A stretch of 64,000 nucleotides of DNA from Sphingomonas sp. 67-36 (GCA_001897375.1 MKSU01000005.1:1-64000), one strand, 5' to 3'; shown: positions 1 to 8,665, numbered from the stretch's first letter. Made by a program: numbers and translations. The notes: a model not told the origin generated them from the sequence alone.

Positions 1-91
1 CGTCAGCTTCCGTCTGCTCAAGGCTCGTCTCCTTCGGCAACCTTGAATCAGACCTCAACTCAAAACGGAATCCACTGAATGCAGACAACGC

Positions 92-586
92 CTAGAACCC
101 CGGCTCAGCCTCCGGATCGCCCAGCGCGATCAGGCGGCGGGCGGCGCGGCGGGCGAAGGCGAGGGTGCAACGCTTGCGGACATGCGCCGCGAGCGGCTCG
201 CTGCGCGCCTCGCGCAGCACCGCCGCGTCATAGCGATCGGCAACGATCAGCCCCGTCCGCTCCGGCATGAATGCCTCGCCGTGGATCGGCGACGCATCGA
301 ATCCGGCCGGAACCGCCCAGAAGAAGCGGTCGCAATGATCGAGATAGTCGCGCCACTTGGCATCGCCGAGCAGGTCGGCACGCGACACCTTGATCTCGAC
401 GATCGTGATCCGTCCGCGCGAATCGAGCGCCATCAGGTCGGCGCGACGCCCGCCCTCCAGCGGCACCTCGGCGATCGCCGTCAGCTCGTGCCGCAGCAGC
501 ATCCGCGTCACGCCGCGCGCGACATCGGCGGCGATCATCGGCGCGAGCGATTCGTCCAGAACCGAAAGGGGCGAGGTGATCGTCAC
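92..586 (-). CDS. mmcB: MmcB-family DNA repair protein
   Basis: A 164-residue protein resembling the alphaproteobacterial MmcB family, a small nuclease-fold protein linked to the ImuB/DnaE2 mutagenesis pathway. The core is visible at about residues 45-75: an Arg-Arg-Ala-Asp-Leu-Met segment followed by a Val-Glu-Ile-Lys-Val strand, the D...ExK pattern of PD-(D/E)xK nuclease folds. Translation starts at GTG, preceded by a GAGGGG ribosome-binding site. The family call is from memory of the pattern; whether it has nuclease activity is not established by sequence. It is monocistronic here, near the left edge. Confidence 0.8.
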   Translation of the reverse strand: MTITSPLSVLDESLAPMIAADVARGVTRMLLRHELTAIAEVPLEGGRRADLMALDSRGRITIVEIKVSRADLLGDAKWRDYLDHCDRFFWAVPAGFDASPIHGEAFMPERTGLIVADRYDAAVLREARSEPLAAHVRKRCTLAFARRAARRLIALGDPEAEPGF

Positions 587-623
587 CCCGCCCCTCTAGA
601 ACATCTCGGGAACGAAAAAAAGA

Positions 624-1265
624 TCAGCGGTAGAAAACGTGGTTGCCGATCGAGGCGACCTTGACCCGGCCCCAGCCCGGCGCGGCGCGGCGGGCGTGGA
701 AGTAAAGCGCATCGCTGGCGTCGCTTTCCCACGCGTCGTCGAGCGCGACCCTGGCGACCGCCAGCGCGGTGCGCCACGCCGGTCGCGACGGATCGACGCT
801 GGGAATGCGGCCGCCGCGCACGAAGGAGAACTGGCCCGGCTGGGTGATGACGCCGCAGATGCTGCTGCCGAACCGGCCGCTGTCGGCGCGGTTGAGGATC
901 ACCTCGGCCACCGCGAGCTGGCCGGCGAGCGGCTCGCCCTTGGATTCATAATAGATCGCGCCGGCGAGGCAGCGCAGATCGTCGTCCATCTCGCCCCTGG
1001 CCTGCTGCGCGGCGACCGCGGCGGCGAGCGTCGGATAGGCGATGGTGTCATCCGGCTGCTGCGTGTCGGCGGCAACGGCCTCGCCCGGCGCGGGGGTGAC
1101 GGTGGGAACGACGGGATTGGGAATCGACGGCACATAGGCCGGCTGGATCGTCGCGAGCGCGGTGGGCGCCACTTCAGCGGCAAGGCCGGCGCTGCTGCCA
1201 GCAGCGAGACCGACGATCGCAAGAGTCATGGTCGCGGCAACCGCGATCCGGGCATGGAACGACAT
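624..1265 (-). CDS. Cell-wall hydrolase, SleB/CwlJ type
   Basis: A 213-residue exported protein. Residues 1-30 form a signal peptide ending near an Ala-x-Ala stretch, followed by a Pro/Ala-rich linker to about residue 90. The C-terminal half is a Hydrolase_2 (SleB/CwlJ) domain: LAGAIYYESKGEP carries the catalytic Glu, followed by a VAEVILNR helix and a GVITQPGQFSF segment typical of the family. Such enzymes act on peptidoglycan, probably as lytic transglycosylases or amidases, in the periplasm. Non-sporulating alphaproteobacteria commonly carry them with unknown physiological role. It is transcribed alone. Confidence 0.85.
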   Translation of the reverse strand: MSFHARIAVAATMTLAIVGLAAGSSAGLAAEVAPTALATIQPAYVPSIPNPVVPTVTPAPGEAVAADTQQPDDTIAYPTLAAAVAAQQARGEMDDDLRCLAGAIYYESKGEPLAGQLAVAEVILNRADSGRFGSSICGVITQPGQFSFVRGGRIPSVDPSRPAWRTALAVARVALDDAWESDASDALYFHARRAAPGWGRVKVASIGNHVFYR

Positions 1266-1426
1266 TCAACAACAGACATGGGCGGTTGGGACGCGGATGC
1301 GCGGTCGTCGCCAAGGACAGGACCGGCCGGGTTCCCCCCCGACTGCGTCACCGAACGGATCGCACCCGCATTCGGCACAACGCTGAAACATGAACGCCGG
1401 GTTACTGATTTTGCGGCGCAGCGGAG

Positions 1427-1756
1427 TCAATCATCGCAGATCGTTTCAGCGGCGAACCGTTTCGCCTGCGGGATATCCAGAGCAACCACCCACAGGTCGG
1501 GATCGCGCTGGCGGCGGCGCTGCCAATAATCGTCGAGCGATTCCCCGCGCCCCGCCGCCGGGCCGGTCTCGATCAGCGCGACGCCCCCGTCGGGGCCGAT
1601 TCCACGCTCCAGCACCACCGCCTCGCGCTCGTCGATGACGAGGATCGCGCCGGCCTGCCGATCGCCCCGCGCGCGCACCACCGCGATGCCGCCGGCATCG
1701 TTCACCCGGCGCAGCAGCGCGTCGACCGTCACGTGCGCGGGCAATCGCCCGCTCAT
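1427..1756 (-). CDS. DUF1491 family protein
   Basis: A 109-residue cytoplasmic protein with the DUF1491 pattern: an N-terminal HVTVDALLRRVNDAGG helix, a central strand pair with GAILV, and a C-terminal D-DYWQRRRQRDPDLWVVALD block. The family is small, alphaproteobacterial and of unknown function. Its ATG overlaps the stop of the upstream thioesterase gene (ATGA), so the two are translationally coupled downstream of ptsN. No catalytic motif is evident. Confidence 0.75.
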   Translation of the reverse strand: MSGRLPAHVTVDALLRRVNDAGGIAVVRARGDRQAGAILVIDEREAVVLERGIGPDGGVALIETGPAAGRGESLDDYWQRRRQRDPDLWVVALDIPQAKRFAAETICDD

Positions 1757-2208
1757 TCCGCGCGATAACCCGGCAGGCCGGCGAGCGGGATGCGGCTGCG
1801 CATGAAGGTGCCGGTGCCGCGCGCCACTTCCTCGCCCCCGGCGTCGATCAGGCGCGCGTCGCCGACGAACACGCGGCGGTGGCCGCTGATCCAGCGCCCT
1901 TCGGCCACCACCGGCCCGGCGGGCAGCGGCCGCGTGAACAGCAGGCTGAACTGCGTGGTGAGCAGGAAGCGGTCGGTCACCAGGCTGTTGCAGGCATAGA
2001 AGGCCGCGTCGTCCAGCATCTTGAAATAGGCGGTGCCGTGGGTCGCACCACCGGCGTGGAAATGCCGCTCGTCCACCGTGAAGCGGATCCGGGCGACCCC
2101 GGCCTCCGGTATCTCCAGCGCCGAATCGAAGAAGCGGTTGATCGGCGCCGCCGCATAGAGCGATTCGAGCGCGCGGAAATGCGCCGCCGCGCCCTCAGGA
2201 TGCTTCAC
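1753..2208 (-). CDS. PaaI-family hotdog thioesterase
   Basis: A 151-residue single hotdog-fold protein. The helix and following strands around residues 50-75, containing HAGGATHGTAYFKMLDDAAF, match the PaaI/YiiD-type acyl-CoA thioesterase signature (HGG...D/E), although the catalytic acidic position is shifted to the Asp-Asp pair. It likely hydrolyses acyl-CoA thioesters; substrate unknown. A GTG start lies inside the 3' end of ptsN (14-base overlap), and its stop overlaps the DUF1491 start, placing it in a hpf-ptsN-thioesterase-DUF1491 unit. Confidence 0.75.
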   Translation of the reverse strand: MKHPEGAAAHFRALESLYAAAPINRFFDSALEIPEAGVARIRFTVDERHFHAGGATHGTAYFKMLDDAAFYACNSLVTDRFLLTTQFSLLFTRPLPAGPVVAEGRWISGHRRVFVGDARLIDAGGEEVARGTGTFMRSRIPLAGLPGYRAE

Positions 2209-2665
2209 GCGCCTCGTCCGCTGTCAGCAGCGCATAGAAGGCGTCGCGCGAGCCGGCGCCGCGCAGCTTGTCGACGAAGGCGCGGTCGCGGAACCGCCGC
2301 GAGACACGCGCCAGCGCCTTCAGATGCTCTGCCCCCGCATCGAGCGGCGAGAGCATCGCGACGACGATATCGACCGGCGCATCGTCCACCGCGGCGAAGT
2401 CGATCGGCTTGGCGAGCCGCGCGACCAGCACCGCGATGCGCGGGACGCCGGCGATCCGCGCGTGCGGGATCGCCACGCCCCCGCCGAAGCCGGTCGAGCC
2501 GAGCCGCTCGCGCTCCGCCAGCGCGGCGGCGATCGTCGCGGGATCGAGCGCGAGCGCCCCGCCGCAGATCGCCGCGATATGCTGGAACAACGCCTTCTTG
2601 CTCGACGCGACGACGTCGACGAGGATGAGGTCATGCGACAACAGGTCGCTCAAATCGCTGATCAT
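2195..2665 (-). CDS. ptsN: PTS IIA-like nitrogen regulatory protein PtsN
   Basis: A 156-residue EIIA(Ntr) domain. The phosphoacceptor His is in the conserved GGGVAIPHARI motif near residue 66. Ends of the domain match the family: DLLSHDLILVDV at the N-terminus and LKALARVSRRFRD in the C-terminal half. In proteobacteria PtsN receives phosphate from NPr and modulates potassium and nitrogen or carbon physiology. It follows hpf by only 17 bases. In many proteobacteria this pair lies downstream of rpoN; here the gene upstream of hpf is dnaQ and no rpoN is present in the window. Confidence 0.9.
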   Translation of the reverse strand: MISDLSDLLSHDLILVDVVASSKKALFQHIAAICGGALALDPATIAAALAERERLGSTGFGGGVAIPHARIAGVPRIAVLVARLAKPIDFAAVDDAPVDIVVAMLSPLDAGAEHLKALARVSRRFRDRAFVDKLRGAGSRDAFYALLTADEAREAS

Positions 2666-2682
2666 GTCGATAATCGGCTTCC

Positions 2683-3267
2683 TCAGCGCGCCCGCTGCGG
2701 CTCGACCCAGCCGATCGTCCCGTCGCCGCGGCGATAGACCATGTTATAGGCGCCGGTGCCGGAATTGCGGAACAGCAGTGCCTGCGTGTTGCGCAGGTCC
2801 AGCATCATCACCGCATCGGACACGCTGGCGTCGGGCACGTCGACGCGCGTCTCGGCGACGATCAGCGGCGCGTCCCCGGCGTCCTCCTCGGCGGTGCTTT
2901 CGGCGAACAGCGTATAGCCGGCATTGTCGTAGCCGTTGGCCTCGGCGATCTCGAGCGCCTTGTCGGCCTGGCGGTCCTTCAGCCGGCGCATGTAGCGGCG
3001 GAGCTGCGTCTCGATCCGGCCGGCGGCGCCGTCCAGCGCGAGATGCGCGTCCTGCGCCTCATGCCGCCCCTTCAGCACCAGCCCTTTCATCACGTGCGCG
3101 ACGATATCGCATTTGAAGCCGATGTCGCGCGGGCCCTTGCCGAACGTCACCTCGGCGGAAAGGGCGCGGGAGAAATATTTGTCCGCGATACTCTGGAGAC
3201 GCTCCTCGACATGGGTCTTGAGCGCACCGCCCGTTGCGACCTGATGACCAGAAACGCGGATATCCAT
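2683..3267 (-). CDS. hpf: Long-form ribosome hibernation promoting factor
   Basis: A 194-residue long-form HPF. Residues 1-105 are the S30AE/YfiA ribosome-binding domain (start MDIRVSGHQVATGG) and about residues 135-190 are the dimerisation domain with NSGTGAYNMVYRRGDGTIGW. Long HPF dimerises 70S ribosomes into 100S particles in stationary phase. I chose the internal ATG because GGAGAG precedes it at the right spacing and it gives the canonical N-terminus; an upstream in-frame start would add 23 non-homologous residues. It is probably co-transcribed with ptsN. Confidence 0.9.
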   Translation of the reverse strand: MDIRVSGHQVATGGALKTHVEERLQSIADKYFSRALSAEVTFGKGPRDIGFKCDIVAHVMKGLVLKGRHEAQDAHLALDGAAGRIETQLRRYMRRLKDRQADKALEIAEANGYDNAGYTLFAESTAEEDAGDAPLIVAETRVDVPDASVSDAVMMLDLRNTQALLFRNSGTGAYNMVYRRGDGTIGWVEPQRAR

Positions 3268-3322
3268 CGTCTTCTCTCCACTTGCTTCGGCGGCGGGCCT
3301 GACCCCGCGCGCCGGATTCGCG

Positions 3323-4015
3323 TCACGCGGACGCATCGCTCCCCCAAATCGGGTTCTTCACTCTCCCCATGAACGCGGCATGGGCGGTGAGTTCCGCCTC
3401 GCTCGCCGAAAAAATTCGGGCGGGGCGCACCACCGAGGGCGTCCGCGCCTGCATCGACTGCGCCGCGGCGACCGCCACGTCGCTGACCAGCCCCAGCCCG
3501 ATCTGTCGCCCGCCGAGCAACTCGACATAGACCTGCGCCAGCAATTGCGCGTCGAGCAAGGCACCGTGCAGCACGCGATGCGACCGGTCGATCCCGTAGC
3601 GCGAGCAGAGCGCGTCGAGCGTGTGCTTCGCGCCGGGATGTTTCGATCGCGCGATGGTCAGCGTGTCGACCATCCGCGTCGTGCAAACCAGCGGGCGGCC
3701 GCATTGCTTCAACTCGCCGTTGAGGAAGCCGAAGTCGAATCCGGCATTGTGCGCGACGAGCGGCGCGTCGCCGATGAATTCCAGCATCGCCTCGACCAGC
3801 TCGGGGAAGCGCGGCTTGTCGGAAAGGAAGGCGTCGGACAGGCCGTGCACCGCGAACGCCTCGGCCGGCATCGCGCGATCCGGGTTGAAATAGGCGTGGA
3901 AGGTGCGGCCCGTCTCCACCCGGTTGAAGATCTCGACGCAGCCGATCTCCACCAGCCTGTCCCCGCCCGAGAAGCTGAGGCCAGTCGTTTCGGTATCGAA
4001 CACGATCTCCCGCAT
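3323..4015 (-). CDS. dnaQ: DNA polymerase III epsilon subunit (3'-5' exonuclease)
   Basis: A 230-residue DEDDh exonuclease, the proofreading subunit of Pol III. ExoI is FDTETTGLSF at residues 5-14, ExoII is LVAHNAGFDFGFL near residue 90, and ExoIII is HRVLHGALLDAQLL near residue 150. The start at MREIVFDTETTGL is canonical; an upstream in-frame start would run back into coaE. It lies 7 bases downstream of coaE. The order ppsR-maf-aroE-coaE-dnaQ beside the origin is a recognised conserved block in alphaproteobacteria such as Caulobacter. Confidence 0.95.
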   Translation of the reverse strand: MREIVFDTETTGLSFSGGDRLVEIGCVEIFNRVETGRTFHAYFNPDRAMPAEAFAVHGLSDAFLSDKPRFPELVEAMLEFIGDAPLVAHNAGFDFGFLNGELKQCGRPLVCTTRMVDTLTIARSKHPGAKHTLDALCSRYGIDRSHRVLHGALLDAQLLAQVYVELLGGRQIGLGLVSDVAVAAAQSMQARTPSVVRPARIFSASEAELTAHAAFMGRVKNPIWGSDASA

Positions 4016-4022
4016 GAGCCTG

Positions 4023-4616
4023 TTATCGGCCTGTCGGACGCGACAGGCAAGCGATGACCGCACGCACCGCCGCGCGGGTTTCCTCGAGCGGGACATCGGT
4101 GGGGATGACGAAATCGGCGCGCGCGCGCTTTTCCGCGTCGGGCGTCTGGCGAGCGAGGATCGCGTCGAACTTCTCCGGCGTCATGCCGGGGCGCTCCAGC
4201 GTGCGGGCTCGCTGCACCTGGGGCGCGGCGGAGACCACCGCCACCTTGTCCACCGCGCGATCGCCGCCGGTCTCGAACAGCAGCGGGATATCGAACAGCA
4301 CGATCGGCGCGTCGGCATTGTCGTGGAGGAAGCGCGCGCGCTCCGCGCCGACGGCGGGATGGACGATCGCCTCCAGCGCCTTCATCGCCGCGTCGTCGCC
4401 GAGCACCGCCGCGCCGAGCTTCTGCCGGTCGACACCCTCCGGGCCGGTCGTGCCGGGGAAGCGCGTCTCGATTGCGGCGACCACCGCGCCGCCCGGCCCC
4501 TGCAAGCGGTGAACGGCGGCGTCGGCGTCGAACACCGGCACGCCCTCCCCGGCGAACAGCTTCGCCACGGTCGATTTGCCCATGCCGATCGAGCCGGTGA
4601 GGCCGAGCCGGATCAT
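4023..4616 (-). CDS. coaE: Dephospho-CoA kinase
   Basis: A 197-residue P-loop kinase that phosphorylates dephospho-CoA at the ribose 3'-OH, the last step of CoA synthesis. The N-terminus carries the Walker A motif [10 protein letters not shown] (residues 8-17), followed by FDADAAVH, and the lid and CoA-binding segments are intact. Its ATG overlaps the stop of aroE (ATGA), indicating translational coupling within the origin-flanking minus-strand operon. Confidence 0.95.
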   Translation of the reverse strand: MIRLGLTGSIGMGKSTVAKLFAGEGVPVFDADAAVHRLQGPGGAVVAAIETRFPGTTGPEGVDRQKLGAAVLGDDAAMKALEAIVHPAVGAERARFLHDNADAPIVLFDIPLLFETGGDRAVDKVAVVSAAPQVQRARTLERPGMTPEKFDAILARQTPDAEKRARADFVIPTDVPLEETRAAVRAVIACLSRPTGR

Positions 4617-5425
4617 CGCGTCAGCAGCTCGCGCAGCTCGGCGTCATGGACGCGCGGGGCGGGGCGGCCGAAGAACAGTTCGAACGCCATCGCCGCCTGC
4701 CCGATCAGCATCTCCAGCCCGTCGATCGTCTCCAGCCCGCGTGCCTCAGCCTGGCGCAGCAGGCCGGTCTCCAGCGGGGCATAGACGATATCATAGACGA
4801 TCGCCCCCTCCGGCAGCGGCGACAGGTCCAGCTCCAGCGGCGGCTGGCCCGTCATGCCGAGCGCGCTGGTGTTGACCAGCAAGGCAGCGGGCGGGAGCGT
4901 GGCGGACAGCGGCAGCGCATCGCCCTTCAGCCCGAAGCGCGCGAGCAGCGCCGCGCCTTTCAGCGGGCTGCGGTTGAGGATCGTGACCGGGCCGACCCCC
5001 GCCCGCGCCAGCGCGAACAGCACCGCGCGCGCCGCGCCGCCCGCGCCGATCACCGCCACCGGCGCGCCGGCGAGGTCCACCTCGGCGAGCGGCGCATAGA
5101 AGCCGGCGGCGTCGGTATTGGTGCCGAACACCCGCCCGTCCGAATCGCGCACGATCGTGTTCATCGCGCCGATCGAATCGCGCACCTCGCCCGGATCGTC
5201 GACCAGATCGAGCATCGCGATCTTGTGCGGGATCGTCACGTTGCAGCCGTGCCACGTCGGATCGTCACGCCGCCCGGCGATGTAGCGCGGCAGGTCGTCG
5301 GGGGTGACGCGGGTCGCGCGATAATCCGCCTCAATCCCCAATTTCTCCAGCCAGAAGCCGTGGATCAGCGGCGATTTCGAATGGGCGATCGGGTCGCCGA
5401 TCACCTCGGCATAGGGACGGGTCAC
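4613..5425 (-). CDS. aroE: Shikimate dehydrogenase
   Basis: A 270-residue NADPH-dependent shikimate dehydrogenase of the aromatic amino acid pathway. It has the substrate site [11 protein letters not shown] near residue 15, the catalytic Lys in NVTIPHK near residue 68, the dinucleotide loop [12 protein letters not shown] near residue 130, and the C-terminal [17 protein letters not shown]. The start is GTG, chosen because it gives the canonical N-terminus [12 protein letters not shown] and overlaps the maf stop as GTGA. Upstream in-frame codons only read through maf. Confidence 0.95.
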   Translation of the reverse strand: MTRPYAEVIGDPIAHSKSPLIHGFWLEKLGIEADYRATRVTPDDLPRYIAGRRDDPTWHGCNVTIPHKIAMLDLVDDPGEVRDSIGAMNTIVRDSDGRVFGTNTDAAGFYAPLAEVDLAGAPVAVIGAGGAARAVLFALARAGVGPVTILNRSPLKGAALLARFGLKGDALPLSATLPPAALLVNTSALGMTGQPPLELDLSPLPEGAIVYDIVYAPLETGLLRQAEARGLETIDGLEMLIGQAAMAFELFFGRPAPRVHDAELRELLTR

Positions 5426-6012
5426 GCCAGCAGCACTCCACGTTCGCGCAAGAAAGAGAGGAGCGGCAGCAACGGCATCCCCAGCACGGTGAACTGGCTG
5501 CCCTCGATCCGGCTGAACAATTGCACCCCCGGCCCCTCGATCCGGAAACAGCCGACGCAGCCGGCGATCGCCGGCCATTCGGCGTCGAGATAGGCCTCGA
5601 TGAAGGCGGACGAGAGCGGCCGCACAAGCAGCTTCGCGCGATCGACATGCCGCCACACCGCCCGGCCGCCCTCCGCGATCACCGCCGCGCTGACGATATC
5701 GTGCCTTCCGCCCGACATACGGGCGAGATGTGCGGCGGCCTGCTCGCGACTCTCCGGCTTGTCGAGGATCGTGCCGTCCTCCAGCGCGACGAGCGAATCC
5801 GATCCCAGCACCAGCGCCTGCGGCTCGCGCTGCGACACCTTGAGCGCCTTCAGCTCGGCGAGCGCGTCGGCGAGGTCGCGCGGGGCAAGACCGGCGAGCG
5901 TCGCCTTGGCCGCCGCCTCGTCGACATGCGCCGGCTGCGCCGCGAACGGCACGCCCGCCGCCTCCAGCATCGCGCGGCGCGAGGCGGATTGCGAGGCGAG
6001 GATCAGCTTCAT
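5422..6012 (-). CDS. maf: Maf-family nucleotide pyrophosphatase
   Basis: A 196-residue Maf/Ham1-like house-cleaning nucleotide pyrophosphatase, which hydrolyses modified or non-canonical NTPs. Visible motifs are the N-terminal LILASQSASRRAML (residues 3-16), GSDSLVALEDGTILDKP in the middle with the conserved acidic residue, and SGGRHDIVSAAV. The start overlaps the ppsR stop by four bases (ATGA). It is part of the conserved ppsR-maf-aroE-coaE-dnaQ block. Which nucleotide it prefers (dTTP/UTP or m7GTP type) is not settled from sequence. Confidence 0.9.
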   Translation of the reverse strand: MKLILASQSASRRAMLEAAGVPFAAQPAHVDEAAAKATLAGLAPRDLADALAELKALKVSQREPQALVLGSDSLVALEDGTILDKPESREQAAAHLARMSGGRHDIVSAAVIAEGGRAVWRHVDRAKLLVRPLSSAFIEAYLDAEWPAIAGCVGCFRIEGPGVQLFSRIEGSQFTVLGMPLLPLLSFLRERGVLLA

Positions 6013-6839
6013 TCGCCCGCGCCCTCCCGCTCGCCGCGCCGTTCGTTGCACAGCGAGATGATCGCCGCCGCCGTCTCCTCGATCGAGCGGCGCGTCACGT
6101 CGATCACCGGCCAGCCATTGTCGGTGAACATGCGCCGCGCGAAGGCAATCTCCTTCGAGACAGATTCCTGATCGACATAGGCGGTCTCCGGCGCCTGATT
6201 GAGCGACAGCAGCCGGTTGCGCCGCACCTGGATCAACCGGTCCGCGCTGGTGGTGAGGCCGACGACCAGCGGCTTTTCCAACGCATAGAGCGTCGCCGGC
6301 GGCGGGCTTTCCACCACGATCGGGATGTTGGCGACCTTGTAGCCGCGATTGGCGAGATAGATCGAGGTCGGTGTCTTGGACGAGCGGCTGACCCCGGCGA
6401 GGACGATATCCGCCTGCTCCCAATCCTCCGAGCCGATGCCGTCGTCATGCGCGATGGTGAACTGGATCGCGTCGACCCGCTCGAAATAGGCCGCGTCGAG
6501 CGCGTGCTGGCGGCCCGGCCGCCCCTTGGCCTGCTGCCCGAGCAGGTCCGACAGCGCATCGGTCACCCGATCGAGCGGGGCGACCATCGGCAGGCCGAGC
6601 GCCTGGCAACGCTGCTCGAGCGCGCCGCGCGTCGCGGGATTGACCAATGTATAGATCACCAGCCCCGGATTTTGCGCGATCTCCTGCAGGATGCGATCGA
6701 GATGCGCCTCGGTGCGCACCATCGGCCAGAAATGGCGCACCGTCTCGACATCGTCGAACTGGGCAAGCGCGGCCTTGGCGATATTCTCCAGCGTCTCGCC
6801 GGTCGAATCCGAGAGGAGATGGAGGTGAAGCCTCATCAT
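6009..6839 (-). CDS. ppsR: Pyruvate phosphate dikinase / PEP synthetase regulatory protein (DUF299)
   Basis: A 276-residue DUF299 bifunctional kinase/pyrophosphorylase, which inactivates and reactivates pyruvate, phosphate dikinase or PEP synthetase by reversible phosphorylation of a Thr. The N-terminus HLHLLSDSTGETLENIAKAAL is canonical and the P-loop-like GVSRSSKTPTSIYLANRGYK lies near residue 155. I chose the ATG at the canonical N-terminus; a longer in-frame extension would run through the putative origin. It is the first gene on the left side of that origin, as in Caulobacter and Rickettsia. Confidence 0.9.
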   Translation of the reverse strand: MMRLHLHLLSDSTGETLENIAKAALAQFDDVETVRHFWPMVRTEAHLDRILQEIAQNPGLVIYTLVNPATRGALEQRCQALGLPMVAPLDRVTDALSDLLGQQAKGRPGRQHALDAAYFERVDAIQFTIAHDDGIGSEDWEQADIVLAGVSRSSKTPTSIYLANRGYKVANIPIVVESPPPATLYALEKPLVVGLTTSADRLIQVRRNRLLSLNQAPETAYVDQESVSKEIAFARRMFTDNGWPVIDVTRRSIEETAAAIISLCNERRGEREGAGE

Positions 6840-7143
6840 CGCCGGAACAAGCCTGTGGAAAACATGCGGACAAGCGCTAGCGCAACCATGCCGGCCCGCC
6901 AAGGCGCAACCGGCGGCGTGGAAAAGCGGCGATTCGTCCACAAACCGGTCCACGGCGGCGGTGTTCCTCAACAGCCTGTGGATCATGGGGACGGCGAATC
7001 CCGAATCCGGGTGAATCCGCGGACTCGTCTGCGGTCAAGCTGTTGGCATTTCCGGCAGCGGCGCATAAGCCCCGCAACCCACGCGCCTACTGCATCAACA
7101 ACCTATCTGAATCTCTTATATTGGAAGAAGGAAACGCATCGCG
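6840..7143. other. Putative chromosomal replication origin (oriC)
   Basis: A 304-base gene-free stretch between divergent ppsR and hemE. DnaA-box-like 9-mers (consensus TTATCCACA) are TTTTCCACA on the minus strand at 6854-6862 (8/9), TCGTCCACA at 6934-6942 (7/9) and TGATCCACA on the minus strand at 6977-6985 (8/9); a TTTTCCACG (7/9) lies on the minus strand near 6918-6926. TGATCCACA is, to my recollection, the Caulobacter origin G-box form. Toward hemE, 7090-7130 is A+T-rich (ATCTCTTATATT) and could be the unwinding element. The hemE/DUF299 context matches the Caulobacter and Rickettsia origins. Function is inferred. Confidence 0.7.
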
Positions 7144-8160
7144 GTGACCAAGGCCCTGCTGACCGTCCTCAAGGGGGAGAGGCTGACGACCCCGCCGATA
7201 TGGCTGATGCGGCAGGCCGGGCGCTATCTTCCCGAATATCGCGCGCTGCGGGCGGAGAAGGGCGGATTCCTCGCGCTCGCCACCGATCCGGAGGCCGCCG
7301 CCGAGGTGACGGTGCAGCCGATCCGGCGTTTCGGCTTCGACGGCGCGATCCTGTTCTCCGATATCCTGATGGTGCCGTGGGCGCTGGGGCAGGAACTGAG
7401 CTTCGGCGCGGGCGAGGGACCGCGGCTCGCCCCGCCGCTGGCCGGGCATCCGCTCGCCGCGCTCGAGCGGGCGGTGGAGCGGCTCGATCCGGTCTATGCG
7501 ACGGTGCGGCGCGTCAAGGCGATGCTGCCGGCGGAAACCACCTTCCTCGGCTTCGCCGGCAGCCCGTGGACCGTCGCCACCTATATGGTCGCCGGGCAGG
7601 GCAGCCGCGACCAGGGCGAGACGCGGATGTTCGCCTATCGCGATTCCGTCGCGTTCGACGCGATCGTGGAGGCGATCGTGGCGATGACGGTCGATTATCT
7701 TTCCGCCCAGATCGCGGCCGGGGTGGAGGCGGTGCAATTGTTCGACAGCTGGGCCGGCAGCCTTTCGCCCGCGCAGTTCGAGCGCTGGGTGATCGCCCCC
7801 AATGCCGCGATCGTGCGGGCGCTGAAGGCACGCCATCCGCAGGTGCCGGTGATCGGTTTCCCCAAGGGCGCGGGCGGCAAGCTCGCGGCCTATGCCGCCG
7901 GCACCGGGGTCGATGCGATCGGGCTGGACGAGACGGTCGATCCGGTCTGGGCGAATGCGGTGCTGCCTGCCGGGCTGCCGGTGCAGGGCAATCTCGATCC
8001 GCTCGCGCTGGAGGCCGGCGGGGAAGCGCTTGATCGCGGTATCGACCGGGTGCTTGAAGCATTCCGCGATCGGCCGCACATCTTCAACCTCGGCCACGGC
8101 ATCGGCCAGCACACGCCGATTGCCCATGTCGAGCAACTGGTGGCGCGGGTGCGTTCGTAG
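7144..8160 (+). CDS. hemE: Uroporphyrinogen decarboxylase
   Basis: A 338-residue enzyme that decarboxylates uroporphyrinogen III to coproporphyrinogen III in heme synthesis. The signature PPIWLMRQAGRYLPEYR is at residues 17-33, the catalytic Asp is in FSDILMVPWALG near residue 75, and the C-terminal FNLGHGIGQHTPI (about residues 315-327) is conserved. The start is GTG, with GGAAGAAGGAA upstream. It is the first gene to the right of the putative origin and is followed closely by hemJ, a later enzyme of the same pathway. Confidence 0.95.
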   Translation: MTKALLTVLKGERLTTPPIWLMRQAGRYLPEYRALRAEKGGFLALATDPEAAAEVTVQPIRRFGFDGAILFSDILMVPWALGQELSFGAGEGPRLAPPLAGHPLAALERAVERLDPVYATVRRVKAMLPAETTFLGFAGSPWTVATYMVAGQGSRDQGETRMFAYRDSVAFDAIVEAIVAMTVDYLSAQIAAGVEAVQLFDSWAGSLSPAQFERWVIAPNAAIVRALKARHPQVPVIGFPKGAGGKLAAYAAGTGVDAIGLDETVDPVWANAVLPAGLPVQGNLDPLALEAGGEALDRGIDRVLEAFRDRPHIFNLGHGIGQHTPIAHVEQLVARVRS

Positions 8161-8184
8161 CGGGACTGGAACAGGAGATTCAGG

Positions 8185-8643
8185 ATGGAGCCGGGCTTCC
8201 TCGGCGTGGCCTATGACTGGGTGAAGGCCGGGCACGTGATCTTCGTCATCTTCTGGATGGCGGGAATGTTCATGCTGCCGCGCTATCTGGTCTATCATCA
8301 GGAAGGGCTGGCCGACCCGGCCGACGCCGCGCGCTGGACGGAGCGCGAGCGGCGGCTGCGCAACATCATCCTCACCCCGTCGATGATCCTCGTCTGGGTG
8401 TTCGGCGCGATGCTGGCGATCAACATCGGCCTGCTCGCCGGCGCGCCCGGCCTCGGCTGGCTGCACGCCAAGATCGCGATCGTGCTGCTGCTGTCCGCCT
8501 ATCACGGCTGGGCGGTGGGCTATTCGAAGAAGCTCGCCAAGGGCAAGGCGACGGTCGGCAACCGCACCTTGCGGATGATGAACGAGATTCCCGCCATCGC
8601 CGCGATGCTGGCCGTGATCCTGGTGATCGTGCGGCCCTTCTGA
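8185..8643 (+). CDS. hemJ: HemJ-type protoporphyrinogen oxidase
   Basis: A 152-residue membrane protein with four predicted transmembrane helices (about residues 14-33, 62-82, 88-108 and 130-150). It fits the HemJ/UPF0093 family: a conserved His in the first helix region (KAGHVIFVIFWMAGMFMLPRYLVYH) and LRNIILTPSMILVW. HemJ oxidises protoporphyrinogen IX to protoporphyrin IX. It starts 24 bases after hemE with an AGGAG-like site, so the pair is probably one transcript. Confidence 0.9.
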   Translation: MEPGFLGVAYDWVKAGHVIFVIFWMAGMFMLPRYLVYHQEGLADPADAARWTERERRLRNIILTPSMILVWVFGAMLAINIGLLAGAPGLGWLHAKIAIVLLLSAYHGWAVGYSKKLAKGKATVGNRTLRMMNEIPAIAAMLAVILVIVRPF

Positions 8644-8665
8644 CGCGAAGGCCCCCGCATCGCCG

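Noticed and set aside
1318-1345. tRNA T-arm-like GGGTTCCCCCCC in the 1266-1426 gap
   Set aside because: No cloverleaf with acceptor, D and anticodon arms can be drawn around it.
6447-8033. Long plus-strand frame spanning ppsR, oriC and hemE
   Set aside because: It crosses two genes and the origin in a different frame and has no domain; hemE is well supported in its own frame.
8233-8238. CACGTG in hemJ as a parS core
   Set aside because: Flanks are not palindromic and do not fit the consensus.
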